A stretch of DNA of 64,000 nt from Microbacterium kyungheense (GTDB lineage: Bacteria; Actinomycetota; Actinomycetes; Actinomycetales; Microbacteriaceae): contig NZ_VFPE01000002.1 in assembly GCF_006783905.1 (NCBI RefSeq), positions 434,001 to 498,000 on the forward strand, read 5' to 3'. Under the pieces are notes generated by a model, which ran no database searches, was not told the origin of the DNA, and worked only from the letters and a program-made list of their open reading frames with translations. Positions 34,233 to 42,886 of this stretch are shown here, in pieces (the first letter of the stretch is position 1; each line of letters opens with the position of its first letter). A program made the translations under genes and the position numbers.

Positions 34233-35545
34233 GCGTCATCCTCTGCGGTGACGGCGGCGCCCGCGCGCGGGTCCGCCTCGGCGATCTCGCCGTCGGAGTG
34301 CGCGGCGAACGACCCGCGTCCCACAGTCACGACGAGGGGAGTGGATGCCGGCGCCTGCGCCGCATCGCGCACGATGACGCCGTCGGCCAGGTGAGCGATC
34401 GCGTACCCGCGGGCGAGCGTCGAGGCGGGCGACAGCGCGCGCAGCGTCGCCCGCAGCTCGGCGGTCCGCCGCTCGTGCTGCTGCAGGGCGCGGTCCACGC
34501 GGTCGCGACCGCGCGCGGCCAGGAGCTCCACCTCGTGGGCGCGCGAGGTGAGCATCGCCTCAGGCGTACGCAGGACAGGGCGGGAGCGCAGCTGCTCCAG
34601 CTGCGCGATGTCATGCCCGATCCGCTGGGTGAGCCGCATCGTCATGCGCGCGCGCAGCTGCCCGACGACGGCGCGCTGCTCGGCGACGTCCGGAACGATG
34701 CGCTTCGCGGCGTCCGTCGGGGTGGAGGCGCGCAGATCGGCGACATCGTCGAGCAGGGGGTGGTCGTTCTCGTGGCCGATGGCGCTCACGACGGGTGTGG
34801 ATGCTGCGGCCACGGCGCGCAACATCCGCTCATCGCTGAAGCCGAGCAGGGTCTGGGGGTCGCCGCCGCCTCGGGCGATGACGATGACGTCGATCTCGGG
34901 ATCGGCGTCGAGCGCCTTGAGCGCGGCGATCGTCTCGGGCACGCATCGGTCGCCCTGCACCGCGGCGTACTTGGTGCGGAACCGCACCTGCGGCCAGCGC
35001 AGCTCGGCGTTGCGGTGGACGTCCTTCTCGGCATCCGAGTTCTCACCCGTGATGAGGCCGATGAGATGGGGGAGGAACGGGATCGGCTTCTTGCGCGCCG
35101 CATCGAACAGACCCTCGGCGCGCAGCTGCGCGCGCAGGCGCTCGAGCCGTTCGAGCTGGTCGCCGAGTCCCAGATGACGCATCGCCGACACCGAGAACCC
35201 GAAGTCGCCGCTCTTGACGAAGTAGTCGGCCTTGACGCACGTGATGACGTGGTCGCCCACCTTGAGGTCGCCGGGCAGGCGATCGCGCGTCGACGACCAG
35301 ATCCGGAACGAGATCGTCGCGTCGGTCACGAGATCCTTCAGGCGCCCGAAGACGTTGCCGCCGCGGACGTTGAACGCGGTGATCTCGCCTTCGACCCACA
35401 CGGAGCCCCAGGTCTGCACGAACCCGCGGATCGTGTCGTTCAGCCGTGCGACCGACGTCGGCGCCTCGGGGCTCGAGTCGCGGGGCCGGACCGAGTCGGC
35501 CGGCGGCGGTTCGCCGGGCACGGCGGCGGGCTGGAACGATGTCAT
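34229..35545 (-). CDS. xseA: Exodeoxyribonuclease VII large subunit
   Basis: The 438-residue catalytic subunit of exonuclease VII. An OB-fold (about residues 30-130: VWVEGEITAFNVRGGNVFGRLKD) precedes the nuclease domain with IVIARGGGDPQTLLGFSDE near 225 and SAIGHENDHPLLDDVADLRASTPTDA near 265. A long coiled coil and the GYAIAHL segment close the protein. It carries the family's usual length. The start overlaps the ltrA stop by 4 nt. It is separated from xseB by the small DUF4190-like gene and a fresh xseB promoter. Confidence 0.96.
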   Translation of the reverse strand: MTSFQPAAVPGEPPPADSVRPRDSSPEAPTSVARLNDTIRGFVQTWGSVWVEGEITAFNVRGGNVFGRLKDLVTDATISFRIWSSTRDRLPGDLKVGDHVITCVKADYFVKSGDFGFSVSAMRHLGLGDQLERLERLRAQLRAEGLFDAARKKPIPFLPHLIGLITGENSDAEKDVHRNAELRWPQVRFRTKYAAVQGDRCVPETIAALKALDADPEIDVIVIARGGGDPQTLLGFSDERMLRAVAAASTPVVSAIGHENDHPLLDDVADLRASTPTDAAKRIVPDVAEQRAVVGQLRARMTMRLTQRIGHDIAQLEQLRSRPVLRTPEAMLTSRAHEVELLAARGRDRVDRALQQHERRTAELRATLRALSPASTLARGYAIAHLADGVIVRDAAQAPASTPLVVTVGRGSFAAHSDGEIAEADPRAGAAVTAEDDA

Positions 35546-36720
35546 GAGGCCTCCGTCGGGGCGGTGGGGTGTGCGGCGCCGCGCGGACGCCGGGCGTTCT
35601 CGAAGACGAGCACGCCCGCCACGATCGCGAGCAGGCACGCCAGCTGCAGCGCGCCCGACGCAGTGGATCCGATCCACGCTGTCGCCACGGCCAGCGCGGC
35701 GGCGAGGAGCCTCGTGCTCACCGGACCGAGGTCGAGCGTGCCGCGGTAGGCCGCGTCGCCCGCGAGGTAGAGGGCGACGCCGCAGCCGATGAGCCACGCC
35801 TGGGGAGCCTCGAGTGCCGAGAACGGCGCCGCGAAGAGACCGTGGAGCCCCGCCGCGAGCATCAGCAGGCCGAAGATCATCACGAGATGCTCGACGTAGA
35901 ACGCGACGAGCGCGAGCCCGGTGCGCCGCTCCGGCGCGACCGAGGCCATGCGGGCCTCGGCGCGCGAGTCGTCGCCGTCGAAGTAGCACCACCACAGCGC
36001 GGCCACCAGGGCGACGGCGAGCACCGTGCCGACCAGCAGCGGCGCCTCGATGGCGTGACCTGTCGCGCCCACGCCCACCGACACGATCGATTCGCCGAAC
36101 GCGATGATCATCAGCAGCCCGTGCCGCTCGACCATGTGCGAGGCACCGGGGTCGAACCCGCCGCGCGCGCTCAGCAGTGCGGAGCCGAGGAACGCCAGCA
36201 GCGGCAGCCCGAACAGCACCCAGTCGAGCGGCCCCTCGACGAAGCCCGCGATCACCAGCAGCACGCCCACGAGCACGTTCGACGTGCCCACGACGAACAT
36301 GCGACGCGCGGCGGCGGCCCCGCCCAGCACGATGAACAGCGCCGCATGGATCACGGCGACGACGATGTAGGTCACGCCGAACAGCACGCCGGTCTCGCCG
36401 AAGGCGTCGGGGATCGCGAGCGACATCACCAGGAACGCGGCCATCGCGGCGATCAGTGCGATGCGGAATCCCGTGGTGTCGGGTGTCGCCTGGTTCGTCA
36501 GCCACGCGAAGGCGTCGTACATCCACCACACCAGCGCGAGCACGAGCGCCGCCTGGGCGATCCCGGTCGGATCGGGGTGGTGGACGATGATCTCGGCCAC
36601 GCGGGTCATCGTGAAGACGAACACCAGGTCGAACAGCAGCTCGATCGTCGAGACGCGCGCGGCGATGCGCGCGGTGCGCGTCGCGCGCACGACGGGTCGA
36701 GAAGGGGTGGGGGATGCCAC
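35542..36720 (-). CDS. Low temperature requirement protein A (LtrA) family
   Basis: A 392-residue polytopic protein with around eleven or twelve hydrophobic helices. The signature VSTIELLFDLVFVFTMTRVAE near residue 25 and the ERHGLLMIIAFGESIVSVGVG segment near 200 are typical of LtrA proteins, first linked to cold growth in Listeria; the transported substrate is unknown. I place the GTG at 36720, 6 nt after TACCGT, as leaderless; a GTG at 36738 would add six residues. First gene of a leftward operon with xseA. Confidence 0.9.
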   Translation of the reverse strand: MASPTPSRPVVRATRTARIAARVSTIELLFDLVFVFTMTRVAEIIVHHPDPTGIAQAALVLALVWWMYDAFAWLTNQATPDTTGFRIALIAAMAAFLVMSLAIPDAFGETGVLFGVTYIVVAVIHAALFIVLGGAAAARRMFVVGTSNVLVGVLLVIAGFVEGPLDWVLFGLPLLAFLGSALLSARGGFDPGASHMVERHGLLMIIAFGESIVSVGVGATGHAIEAPLLVGTVLAVALVAALWWCYFDGDDSRAEARMASVAPERRTGLALVAFYVEHLVMIFGLLMLAAGLHGLFAAPFSALEAPQAWLIGCGVALYLAGDAAYRGTLDLGPVSTRLLAAALAVATAWIGSTASGALQLACLLAIVAGVLVFENARRPRGAAHPTAPTEAS

Positions 36721-36726
36721 CCGGTC

Positions 36727-36732
36727 ACGGTA
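36727..36732 (-). promoter_or_regulatory. -10 box, leaderless promoter of ltrA-xseA
   Basis: TACCGT on the minus strand, 6 nt before the GTG at 36720. Confidence 0.5.
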
Positions 36733-36791
36733 GCGCACGGGACCGACGTGGGCGCGGGCCGCCCGCCGGGCTCGCGTCCAGGAGCCGCCCC

Positions 36792-36797
36792 TAGAAT
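36792..36797 (+). promoter_or_regulatory. -10 box, leaderless promoter of ispH
   Basis: TAGAAT, 6 nt before the GTG at 36804; divergent from the ltrA promoter 60 nt away. Divergent xseA/ispH arrangement is common in bacteria of this group. Confidence 0.55.
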
Positions 36798-36803
36798 CGT
36801 GGG

Positions 36804-37865
36804 GTGAGCAGCAGCACCGTGAGCATGCCCGTCCCGCGCGTCCCGCGGCGGCGCGAGCCGCTCCAGGACATCGCCGGCCCCGGACGCAAGCGCGTGCTGC
36901 TGGCGTCGCCGCGCGGCTACTGCGCGGGGGTCGACCGCGCCGTCATCGCCGTCGAGAAGGCGCTGGAGCGCTTCGGCGCACCCGTGTACGTCCGCAAGCA
37001 GATCGTCCATAACATCCACGTCGTCACCGAGCTCGAGAAGCAGGGCGCGATCTTCGTCGAAGAGGTCGACGAGGTCCCCGAGGGCGCTCACGTCGTCTTC
37101 AGCGCCCACGGCGTCTCACCGGCGGTCGTGAACGCGGCATCCGACCGGGGTCTGCGCGCCATCGACGCGACGTGCCCTCTCGTGACCAAGGTGCACCGCG
37201 AGGCCGTCCGGTTCGCGCGCGACGACTTCGAGATCCTCCTCATCGGCCATGAGGGCCACGAAGAGGTCGAGGGCACTGCGGGCGAGGCCCCCGAGCACGT
37301 CACCGTCGTCAACTCGCCCGACGAGGCCGACACCATCGAGGTGCGCGACCCGTCGAAGGTCGTGTGGCTGTCGCAGACGACACTGTCGGTGGACGAAACC
37401 ATGGAGACCGTCCGCCGCCTGCGCGCGCGGTTCCCGCAGCTGCAGGACCCGCCGTCGGACGACATCTGCTACGCCACCCAGAACCGTCAGGTCGCCATCA
37501 AGAAGGTCGCGAAGGACGCCGATCTCGTGATCGTCGTCGGCTCGGCGAACTCGTCGAACAGCGTGCGCCTGGTCGAAGTCGCGCTCGAGCACGGCGCCAA
37601 GGCCGCCTACCGCGTGGACTACGCCGACGAGGTCGAGCAGGCGTGGCTCGAGGGCGTCGAGACCGTCGGCGTCACCAGCGGCGCGTCGGTGCCGGAGGTG
37701 CTCGTGCAGCAGGTGCTCGACGACCTCGCCGCCGCGGGCTACCGCGACGTCGAGCAGGTGCGCACGGCCGAGGAGGACCTCATGTTCTCGCTGCCGAAGG
37801 AGCTGCGTCAGGATGCCGCCGGCAAGCGTGACGACCGCGCCCTGGGCGGACGGAGCCGTTCGTGA
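36804..37865 (+). CDS. ispH: 4-hydroxy-3-methylbut-2-enyl diphosphate reductase
   Basis: A 353-residue Fe-S enzyme that makes isopentenyl and dimethylallyl diphosphate in the last step of the MEP pathway. The three cluster cysteines lie in [12 protein letters not shown] (Cys40), [14 protein letters not shown] near residue 116 and [11 protein letters not shown] near 218. An N-terminal extension of about 28 residues and a polar C-terminal tail are normal for actinobacteria. Leaderless GTG. Overlaps the DUF6264-like gene by 4 nt. Confidence 0.97.
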   Translation: MSSSTVSMPVPRVPRRREPLQDIAGPGRKRVLLASPRGYCAGVDRAVIAVEKALERFGAPVYVRKQIVHNIHVVTELEKQGAIFVEEVDEVPEGAHVVFSAHGVSPAVVNAASDRGLRAIDATCPLVTKVHREAVRFARDDFEILLIGHEGHEEVEGTAGEAPEHVTVVNSPDEADTIEVRDPSKVVWLSQTTLSVDETMETVRRLRARFPQLQDPPSDDICYATQNRQVAIKKVAKDADLVIVVGSANSSNSVRLVEVALEHGAKAAYRVDYADEVEQAWLEGVETVGVTSGASVPEVLVQQVLDDLAAAGYRDVEQVRTAEEDLMFSLPKELRQDAAGKRDDRALGGRSRS

Positions 37866-38470
37866 GCGACACCGAGCCGCACGCTCGTCCCGACAGCGCC
37901 GGATCGGCGCGACCCCGGCCGCAGTACGGCGAGTACGCCAGCCCTGAGGAGCAGCGGGCGCGCATCCAGCAGCCGGCCCCGGAGTGGCAGCAGCCGGTGA
38001 CTCCGGCCGCTCCGGTCGTGACCGAGGCCGCGGACGCCGGCATCCACCCGGCGCAGCCCACCGCGTCCGCGCCGTCCGTGGGCGCACCGGTGAGACCCCG
38101 CATGGTCGACCGCGTCGTTACGATCTCGCTGCTCCTGTACGGACTCTTCAACGTCGTCACGTCGTTCCCGTCGTTCCTGGACTACGGCGCGTACGCCGAG
38201 ACGATGTTCGCCGTGCTGGGTCTCGACGTGACGCTGTCGGACCCCGCCGCCGGCCGTCCGTACGGCATCGCCGCCGCGATCGTGCTGGCGCTGGGGTGGC
38301 TCGCCACCGCGGCGGTGTCGGTGTGGAGTCTGCGACGCGGGCGCCTGACGTGGTGGATCCCGCTCGCCGCCGGCATCCTCTTCACCTTCGTGACCGGGGT
38401 GCTGATGGCCATCCCGCTGATGAGCGACCCCGCGGTGGTGGCGGCGCTGCTCGGCACGACCGGCGGCTGA
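37862..38470 (+). CDS. DUF6264-like membrane protein
   Basis: A 202-residue protein: a disordered Pro/Ala-rich N-terminus of about 80 residues containing [17 protein letters not shown], then three or four hydrophobic helices ([63 protein letters not shown]). The RPQYGEYA motif and layout match DUF6264 of Microbacteriaceae as I remember it. The function is unknown. GTG start overlapping the ispH stop, so it is co-translated with ispH. Confidence 0.75.
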   Translation: MSDTEPHARPDSAGSARPRPQYGEYASPEEQRARIQQPAPEWQQPVTPAAPVVTEAADAGIHPAQPTASAPSVGAPVRPRMVDRVVTISLLLYGLFNVVTSFPSFLDYGAYAETMFAVLGLDVTLSDPAAGRPYGIAAAIVLALGWLATAAVSVWSLRRGRLTWWIPLAAGILFTFVTGVLMAIPLMSDPAVVAALLGTTGG

Positions 38471-38524
38471 TACCGCCCCGCGCCGTCTCGCGGCATACTC
38501 GGGAGCACGGCGGTGGGCCCGGGT

Positions 38525-38552
38525 TGAACCTGCGGCGCCCGCGTCTCGTGTC
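38525..38552 (+). promoter_or_regulatory. SigL-like ECF promoter (TGAACC-16-CGTGTC)
   Basis: TGAACC at 38525-38530, exactly 16 nt, then CGTGTC at 38547-38552, 17 nt before the sigma gene ATG. This fits the SigL promoter consensus known from Mycobacterium tuberculosis and implies autoregulation of the downstream sigma factor. Confidence 0.6.
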
Positions 38553-38569
38553 CCCAGCGGAGGTGACGG

Positions 38570-39121
38570 ATGCCGCGAACCAGGCTCGACGAGGGGTCAG
38601 GCGCCGGCGGCAGGGCGACGCGACGCGACGCCGTGCGGCTGGAGGCGCTGTACGACGCTCACGCGGCGCCGCTGTGGCGCTATGTCGTGCACCTGACCGG
38701 GGACAGGGCCGGCGCGGACGACATCGTGCAGGAGACGCTGCTTCGTGCCTGGCGCACGCCGAAGATCCTCGGGGAGGACCCGTCGACCACCCGGGCGTGG
38801 ATGTTCACGGTCGCGCGCCATCTCGTCATCGACGAGGCCCGCAGCGCGCATCGGCGTCGCGAGGTCGATGTGGCGGAGGTTCCCGAACGGGTCGCCGGCG
38901 ACGGCACCGATGCGCTGTTCGAAGCGATCCTCGTCGAGGAGGCGCTGGCTGCGCTGTCGGCCGAGCACCGAGCCGTCGTCGTGCGCGCGTACTACCGCGG
39001 GCTCTCGGTCGCCGAGATGGCGGGAGAGCTGGAGATCCCGCCGGGCACCGTCAAGTCGCGGCTGCACTACGGACTGCGCGCCCTGCGGCTCGCCCTGCAG
39101 GAGAAGGGGGTGACGCGATGA
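38570..39121 (+). CDS. ECF sigma factor, SigL-like
   Basis: A 183-residue extracytoplasmic-function sigma factor. Region 2 (about residues 24-95) has LYDAHAAPLWRYVVHLTGDRAGADDIVQETLLRAWR and MFTVARHLVIDEARS; region 4 (about 125-178) has LSAEHRAVVVRAYYRGLSVAEMAGELEIPPGTVKSRLHYGLRAL in shorter parts. It directs RNA polymerase to promoters such as the one just upstream. ATG with CGGAGG. Its stop overlaps the zinc-binding anti-sigma gene by 4 nt, the standard sigma/anti-sigma coupling; the pair resembles SigL/RslA. Confidence 0.93.
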   Translation: MPRTRLDEGSGAGGRATRRDAVRLEALYDAHAAPLWRYVVHLTGDRAGADDIVQETLLRAWRTPKILGEDPSTTRAWMFTVARHLVIDEARSAHRRREVDVAEVPERVAGDGTDALFEAILVEEALAALSAEHRAVVVRAYYRGLSVAEMAGELEIPPGTVKSRLHYGLRALRLALQEKGVTR

Positions 39122-39813
39122 ATCCGGAGCACCCGTCCCTTGCGGACTGGGACGCCGCCTACGTCCTCGGCGCGCTGAGCACGGCCGACCGACGCGTGTA
39201 CGAGGAGCATCTCGACGAGTGCCCGCAGTGCCGCGACGCGCTCGCCGACCTCGCCCCGACGCTGGGCCTGCTCGCCCGGCTGTCGCCCGACCGCGCGGAA
39301 GCACTCCTCGATCCGGCGGACCAGCCCGGACCGGGTCCCGGCGCGCGGGCACGCCTCGTGTCGGTCGGCGCCCGGGCGAGCCGTCGGCGCCGCCTCGTCG
39401 TTTGGGGGAGCACGCTCGCCGCCGCGGCGGTCGTCGTCATCGTGGCCGCGTTCGGCATCACGGCCGCTGTCGCTCCGGCGGTGCGCCCGGCCGAGACGGT
39501 CGCGCTGCAGCCGGTGACCGATGTTCCCTTGAGCGCCACGGTGCGGCTCACCGACGTCGCCTGGGGAACGCGCATCGACATGACGTGCGAGTACGGCGCA
39601 AGCAGCGACCCTTACGCGCCCGAGCAGGAGTGGCCGTACGTGCTGGTGGTCACGTCGACGGACGGCACGACGAGTGAGCTGTCGTCGTGGCGCGCGGGCC
39701 CCGGGTCGACGGCGCGCCTGCAGGCGGGCACGGCGCTGGACTCCGACGAGATCGCGTCGATCGAGGTCAGAGCCATGGTCGACGGAACGGTCCTGCTGCG
39801 CGGCACGCCATGA
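39118..39813 (+). CDS. Zinc-binding anti-sigma factor (RslA/RskA-like)
   Basis: A 231-residue transmembrane anti-sigma factor. The cytosolic N-terminus holds the ZAS motif H31-x3-C35-x2-C38 (HLDECPQC), which binds zinc and can respond to oxidation. A membrane helix lies near residues 92-118 (LVVWGSTLAAAAVVVIVAAFGITAAV), and the extracytoplasmic C-terminal domain resembles the RskA anti-sigma-K C-terminal domain. It should hold the SigL-like factor inactive until an envelope or redox signal releases it. ATG overlapping the sigma stop. Confidence 0.92.
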   Translation: MNPEHPSLADWDAAYVLGALSTADRRVYEEHLDECPQCRDALADLAPTLGLLARLSPDRAEALLDPADQPGPGPGARARLVSVGARASRRRRLVVWGSTLAAAAVVVIVAAFGITAAVAPAVRPAETVALQPVTDVPLSATVRLTDVAWGTRIDMTCEYGASSDPYAPEQEWPYVLVVTSTDGTTSELSSWRAGPGSTARLQAGTALDSDEIASIEVRAMVDGTVLLRGTP

Positions 39814-39855
39814 CACCCGCCCGTCTCGTCGCGCAGCGTCGGTGCGTGGGCTGGC

Positions 39856-39861
39856 TAGGCT
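39856..39861 (+). promoter_or_regulatory. -10 box, leaderless promoter of MOSC gene
   Basis: TAGGCT, 6 nt before the ATG at 39868. Confidence 0.55.
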
Positions 39862-39867
39862 GAGCGG

Positions 39868-40419
39868 ATGCCTCGCCTCATCGCCGTCTGCGTCGTCAGA
39901 CAGCTCCGTCCCGACGCCGGATCCGTCGGCGTCACCGCCATCGACAAGGGGCCGGTCGACGGCCCGGTCCGGGTGGGCCCCTACGGCGTTCACGCCGACG
40001 TGCAGGCCGACCGCAAGCATCACGGCGGCCTCGACAAGGCGCTCTACGCGTACGCAGCGGAGGACGCCGCGTTCTGGGAGTCCGAGCTCGGCCGCGACCT
40101 GCCGCCGGGCTGGTTCGGTGAGAATCTGCGCGTCGAGGGACTGGACGTCAACGCGGCGCGGATCGGCGAGCGGTGGCGGATCGGCGAACACGTCGAGGTC
40201 GAGGTGACGATGCCGCGGACCCCGTGCCAGACGTTCGCCCGCTGGGTGGGCGGCGACGACGCCCGGGGCTGGGTCAAGCGGTTCTCGAACGAGCGCCGGC
40301 TGGGACCCTATCTTCGCGTGGTGCAGGGCGGGCGGGTGCAGGCCGGCGACGAGATCGTGGTCGTGCATCGACCCGACGACGCTCCCGGCCTGCTCGATCG
40401 CTACGTCGACCCTGCGTGA
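39868..40419 (+). CDS. MOSC domain protein (YiiM-like)
   Basis: A 183-residue stand-alone MOSC protein, related to YiiM/YuaD. Key parts are GPYGVHADVQADRKHHGGLDKALYAYA (residues 37-63), WFGENLRVEGLDVNAARIGE and TMPRTPCQTFARW near residue 113, whose Cys is the conserved metal-cofactor ligand. MOSC proteins carry molybdenum cofactor or sulfur for detoxifying N-hydroxylated compounds or for enzyme maturation; the role here is not known. Leaderless ATG. Ends at the shared terminator with fba. Confidence 0.9.
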   Translation: MPRLIAVCVVRQLRPDAGSVGVTAIDKGPVDGPVRVGPYGVHADVQADRKHHGGLDKALYAYAAEDAAFWESELGRDLPPGWFGENLRVEGLDVNAARIGERWRIGEHVEVEVTMPRTPCQTFARWVGGDDARGWVKRFSNERRLGPYLRVVQGGRVQAGDEIVVVHRPDDAPGLLDRYVDPA

Positions 40420-40443
40420 GGCCGGTCGCACCGGCCGACACGG

Positions 40444-40492
40444 CGGATGCCTCGCCCTCGGGCCCGTGCGGGGCCGGAGGACGAGGCATCCG
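40444..40492. terminator. Bidirectional terminator between MOSC gene and fba
   Basis: A 22-bp stem with two imperfect positions (arms about 40444-40465 and 40471-40492, loop GTGCG) between convergent genes. No long T-tract on either side. Confidence 0.85.
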
Positions 40493-40506
40493 ATCGGTTC
40501 GGGGGA

Positions 40507-41538
40507 TTACGCGCCCAGGCTCTTGCCGGCCGAGCCGAGCTGCTGCGTGGCCTCGACGACGCGAGCGGCCATCGCCGACTCGGCGATCTTGCCCCAGGCA
40601 CGCGGGTCGTAGGCCTTCTTGTTGCCCACCTCGCCGTCGACCTTGAGCACGCCGTCGTAGTTCTGGAACATGAAGCCGGCCACCGAGCGCGTGAAGGCGT
40701 ACTGCGTGTCGGTGTCGATGTTCATCTTGACGACGCCGTTCGCCACGGCCTCGGCGATCTCGGCGTCGGTCGAGCCGCTGCCGCCGTGGAAGACGAGGTC
40801 CAGCGGCTTCGGGCCGGTGCCGAAGCGGCTGGCGATGCCCTCCTGGATCTCGCCGAGCAGCTCGGGCTTGAGCTTGACGTTGCCGGGCTTGTAGACGCCG
40901 TGGACGTTGCCGAAGGTGAGGGCGGCGATGTAGCGGCCCTGATCGCCCAGGCCCAGCGCCTCGACGAACTGCGCGACGTCGCCCGTCGTCGTGTAGAGCG
41001 CGTCGTTGGTGCCTTCGTGCTTGACGCCGTCCTCCTCACCGCCGACGACGCCGATCTCGACCTCGAGGATCGCGTTGATCGCCTTCATGCGGGGGAGCAG
41101 CTCCTTGGCGATCTCGATGTTCTCTGCCAGCGGCACGGCCGAGCCGTCCCACATGTGCGACTGGAAGATCGGGTTTCCGCCGTCGGCGACGACCTGCTCC
41201 GATGCCTGGATCAGCGGCAGCACGAAGTCCTCGAGCGCGGGCTTGGGGCAGTGGTCGGTGTGTAGGGCGACCGTGATGGGGTAGTTCTTGGCGACCTCGT
41301 GCACGAACGCGGCGAACGCGAGCGCTCCCGTCGCGCGGCCCTTGACGGTGTGGCCGGCGAAGTAGTCGGCGCCGCCCGTCGTGACCTGGATGATGCCGTC
41401 CGATCCGGCCTCGGTGAGGCCCTGCAGGACCGCGTTGACCGACTGCGAGCTGGCGGCGTTGATGGCGGGATACGCGAAGCCACCGGCCTTCGCGCGGTCC
41501 AGCATGTCGGCGTACTGCTCCGGGGTGGCGACGGGCAT
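40507..41538 (-). CDS. fbaA: Fructose-bisphosphate aldolase, class II
   Basis: A 343-residue zinc enzyme splitting fructose 1,6-bisphosphate into DHAP and glyceraldehyde 3-phosphate in glycolysis and its reverse. The catalytic and metal residues are in LHTDHCPKP near residue 93, EVEIGVVGGEEDGV near 165 and LVFHGGSGS near 250; NIDTDTQYAFTRSV follows. Class II A subtype, normal length. ATG with GAGGAG. It is divergent from glpX, the enzyme catalysing the gluconeogenic counterpart step, across a 213-nt region with a palindrome. Confidence 0.97.
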   Translation of the reverse strand: MPVATPEQYADMLDRAKAGGFAYPAINAASSQSVNAVLQGLTEAGSDGIIQVTTGGADYFAGHTVKGRATGALAFAAFVHEVAKNYPITVALHTDHCPKPALEDFVLPLIQASEQVVADGGNPIFQSHMWDGSAVPLAENIEIAKELLPRMKAINAILEVEIGVVGGEEDGVKHEGTNDALYTTTGDVAQFVEALGLGDQGRYIAALTFGNVHGVYKPGNVKLKPELLGEIQEGIASRFGTGPKPLDLVFHGGSGSTDAEIAEAVANGVVKMNIDTDTQYAFTRSVAGFMFQNYDGVLKVDGEVGNKKAYDPRAWGKIAESAMAARVVEATQQLGSAGKSLGA

Positions 41539-41597
41539 GAGTGCTCCTCTTTTTGGTGTGGCGCGGGGCTGCAAAGTAGATGCGGGCGTCAGGAGAA

Positions 41598-41603
41598 ATC
41601 CTA
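41598..41603 (-). promoter_or_regulatory. -10 box of fba
   Basis: TAGGAT on the minus strand, 59 nt before the fba ATG, giving a leader of about 50 nt with a Shine-Dalgarno. Confidence 0.45.
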
Positions 41604-41674
41604 CCGAAGCAGAAAATCGTGAGTCGGATGCCGTCGGCCGGGCCGCCCGGGAAAACCCCGTCCCTGCCTTGCGG

Positions 41675-41694
41675 GAAAGAATCGCGATTCCTTC
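41675..41694. promoter_or_regulatory. Palindrome in the fba-glpX intergenic region
   Basis: GAATCGCGATTC (41679-41690) is a perfect 12-bp palindrome, extended by GAA/TTC to 20 bp with one mismatch pair. It lies between the divergent fba and glpX promoters, so it could serve one regulator controlling both. Confidence 0.5.
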
Positions 41695-41739
41695 GCGGCT
41701 CGTGGAACGAAAGTCCGGTCGAAGGCGCTTGTGGCTCGT

Positions 41740-41745
41740 TAGGCT
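41740..41745 (+). promoter_or_regulatory. -10 box, leaderless promoter of glpX
   Basis: TAGGCT, 6 nt before the ATG at 41752. Confidence 0.55.
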
Positions 41746-41751
41746 GACGGC

Positions 41752-42741
41752 ATGGTGAGCCTGACCGCGGACATGAGTCCTCTGCAACCCGACCGGAACC
41801 TCGCGCTGGAGCTCGTGCGCGCGACAGAAGCCGCGGCGATCCGCGCGGTGCCGTTCATCGGACGCGGTGCCAAGGAGGCTGCGGACGGCGCCGCCGTCGA
41901 CGCCATGCGGGCGTTCTTCACCACGGTCAACTTCGACGGCACGATCGTCATCGGCGAGGGCGAGAAGGACGAAGCGCCCATGCTCTACAACGGGGAGCGC
42001 GTGGGCAACGGCCGCGGCCCTCAGGCCGATGTGGCGGTCGACCCGATCGACGGCACCTCTCTCACGGCGGCGGGACGCAACAACGCCCTGTCGGTGATCG
42101 CCGTCTCGGACCACGGCACGATGCTCGATGCGTCCAGCGTGTTCTACATGGACAAGCTCGTCACCGGTCCGGCCGGGGTGGGCGTCGTCGACATCCGCCT
42201 GCCGATCGGCGAGAACATCCGGCTGCTCGCGAAGGCGATCGACAAGCCGGTCGACGAGATCGTCGTGTCGGTGCTGCACCGGCCGCGCCACGAGCAGCTG
42301 ATCGACGAGATCCGCGCCGCCGGCGCCGGCACCCGCCTCATGAGCGACGGCGACGTCGCCGGGGGCATCAACGCGGCCCGGCACAACGCCCGCACCGACA
42401 TGTGCGTCGGCATCGGCGGGAGCCCCGAGGGCATCGTGACGGCCTGCGCCATCAAGGCCCTCGGCGGACACATCCAGGGACGGCTGTGGGCGCGTGACGA
42501 CGACGAGAAGCAGCGCGGCATCGACGCCGGGCTCCAGCTCGACGGGTACGTCTACGAGGCGGATGAGCTCGTCAAGGGGAAGAACACGATCTTCGTCGCC
42601 ACGGGCGTGACAGACGGCGCGCTGGTCGCCGGCGTCCGCCGCGAAGGGGGCTACGTCTACACCGAGAGCGTCGTGCTGCGCGGCGCCTCCGGAACGCTGC
42701 GCCGCATCTCGTCGGAGCACCTCGTGTCGAAGTGGCTCTGA
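41752..42741 (+). CDS. glpX: Class II fructose-1,6-bisphosphatase
   Basis: A 329-residue GlpX-type phosphatase producing fructose 6-phosphate for gluconeogenesis; the main FBPase of actinobacteria. The metal sites are in TIVIGEGEKDEAPML (residues 64-78) and VAVDPIDGTSLTAAGRNNALSV (read in two parts near 93-114); GGSPEGIVTACAIKALGG lies near 222. Length is normal. Leaderless ATG (TAGGCT, 6 nt). Divergent from fba. Confidence 0.96.
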   Translation: MVSLTADMSPLQPDRNLALELVRATEAAAIRAVPFIGRGAKEAADGAAVDAMRAFFTTVNFDGTIVIGEGEKDEAPMLYNGERVGNGRGPQADVAVDPIDGTSLTAAGRNNALSVIAVSDHGTMLDASSVFYMDKLVTGPAGVGVVDIRLPIGENIRLLAKAIDKPVDEIVVSVLHRPRHEQLIDEIRAAGAGTRLMSDGDVAGGINAARHNARTDMCVGIGGSPEGIVTACAIKALGGHIQGRLWARDDDEKQRGIDAGLQLDGYVYEADELVKGKNTIFVATGVTDGALVAGVRREGGYVYTESVVLRGASGTLRRISSEHLVSKWL

Positions 42742-42886
42742 CGCCGCCGGTCAGGGTGACTGATGTGACGCATGTGGCCCGTGATGCTGCTGTGATGTGT
42801 TCGTGACCTCTGCGACGAGGAACTCTGGCAGAATCGAGCTGGTGTCGAGGGGGACACGAAGGTGTTCCTGACGCAAGGAGTTGACG

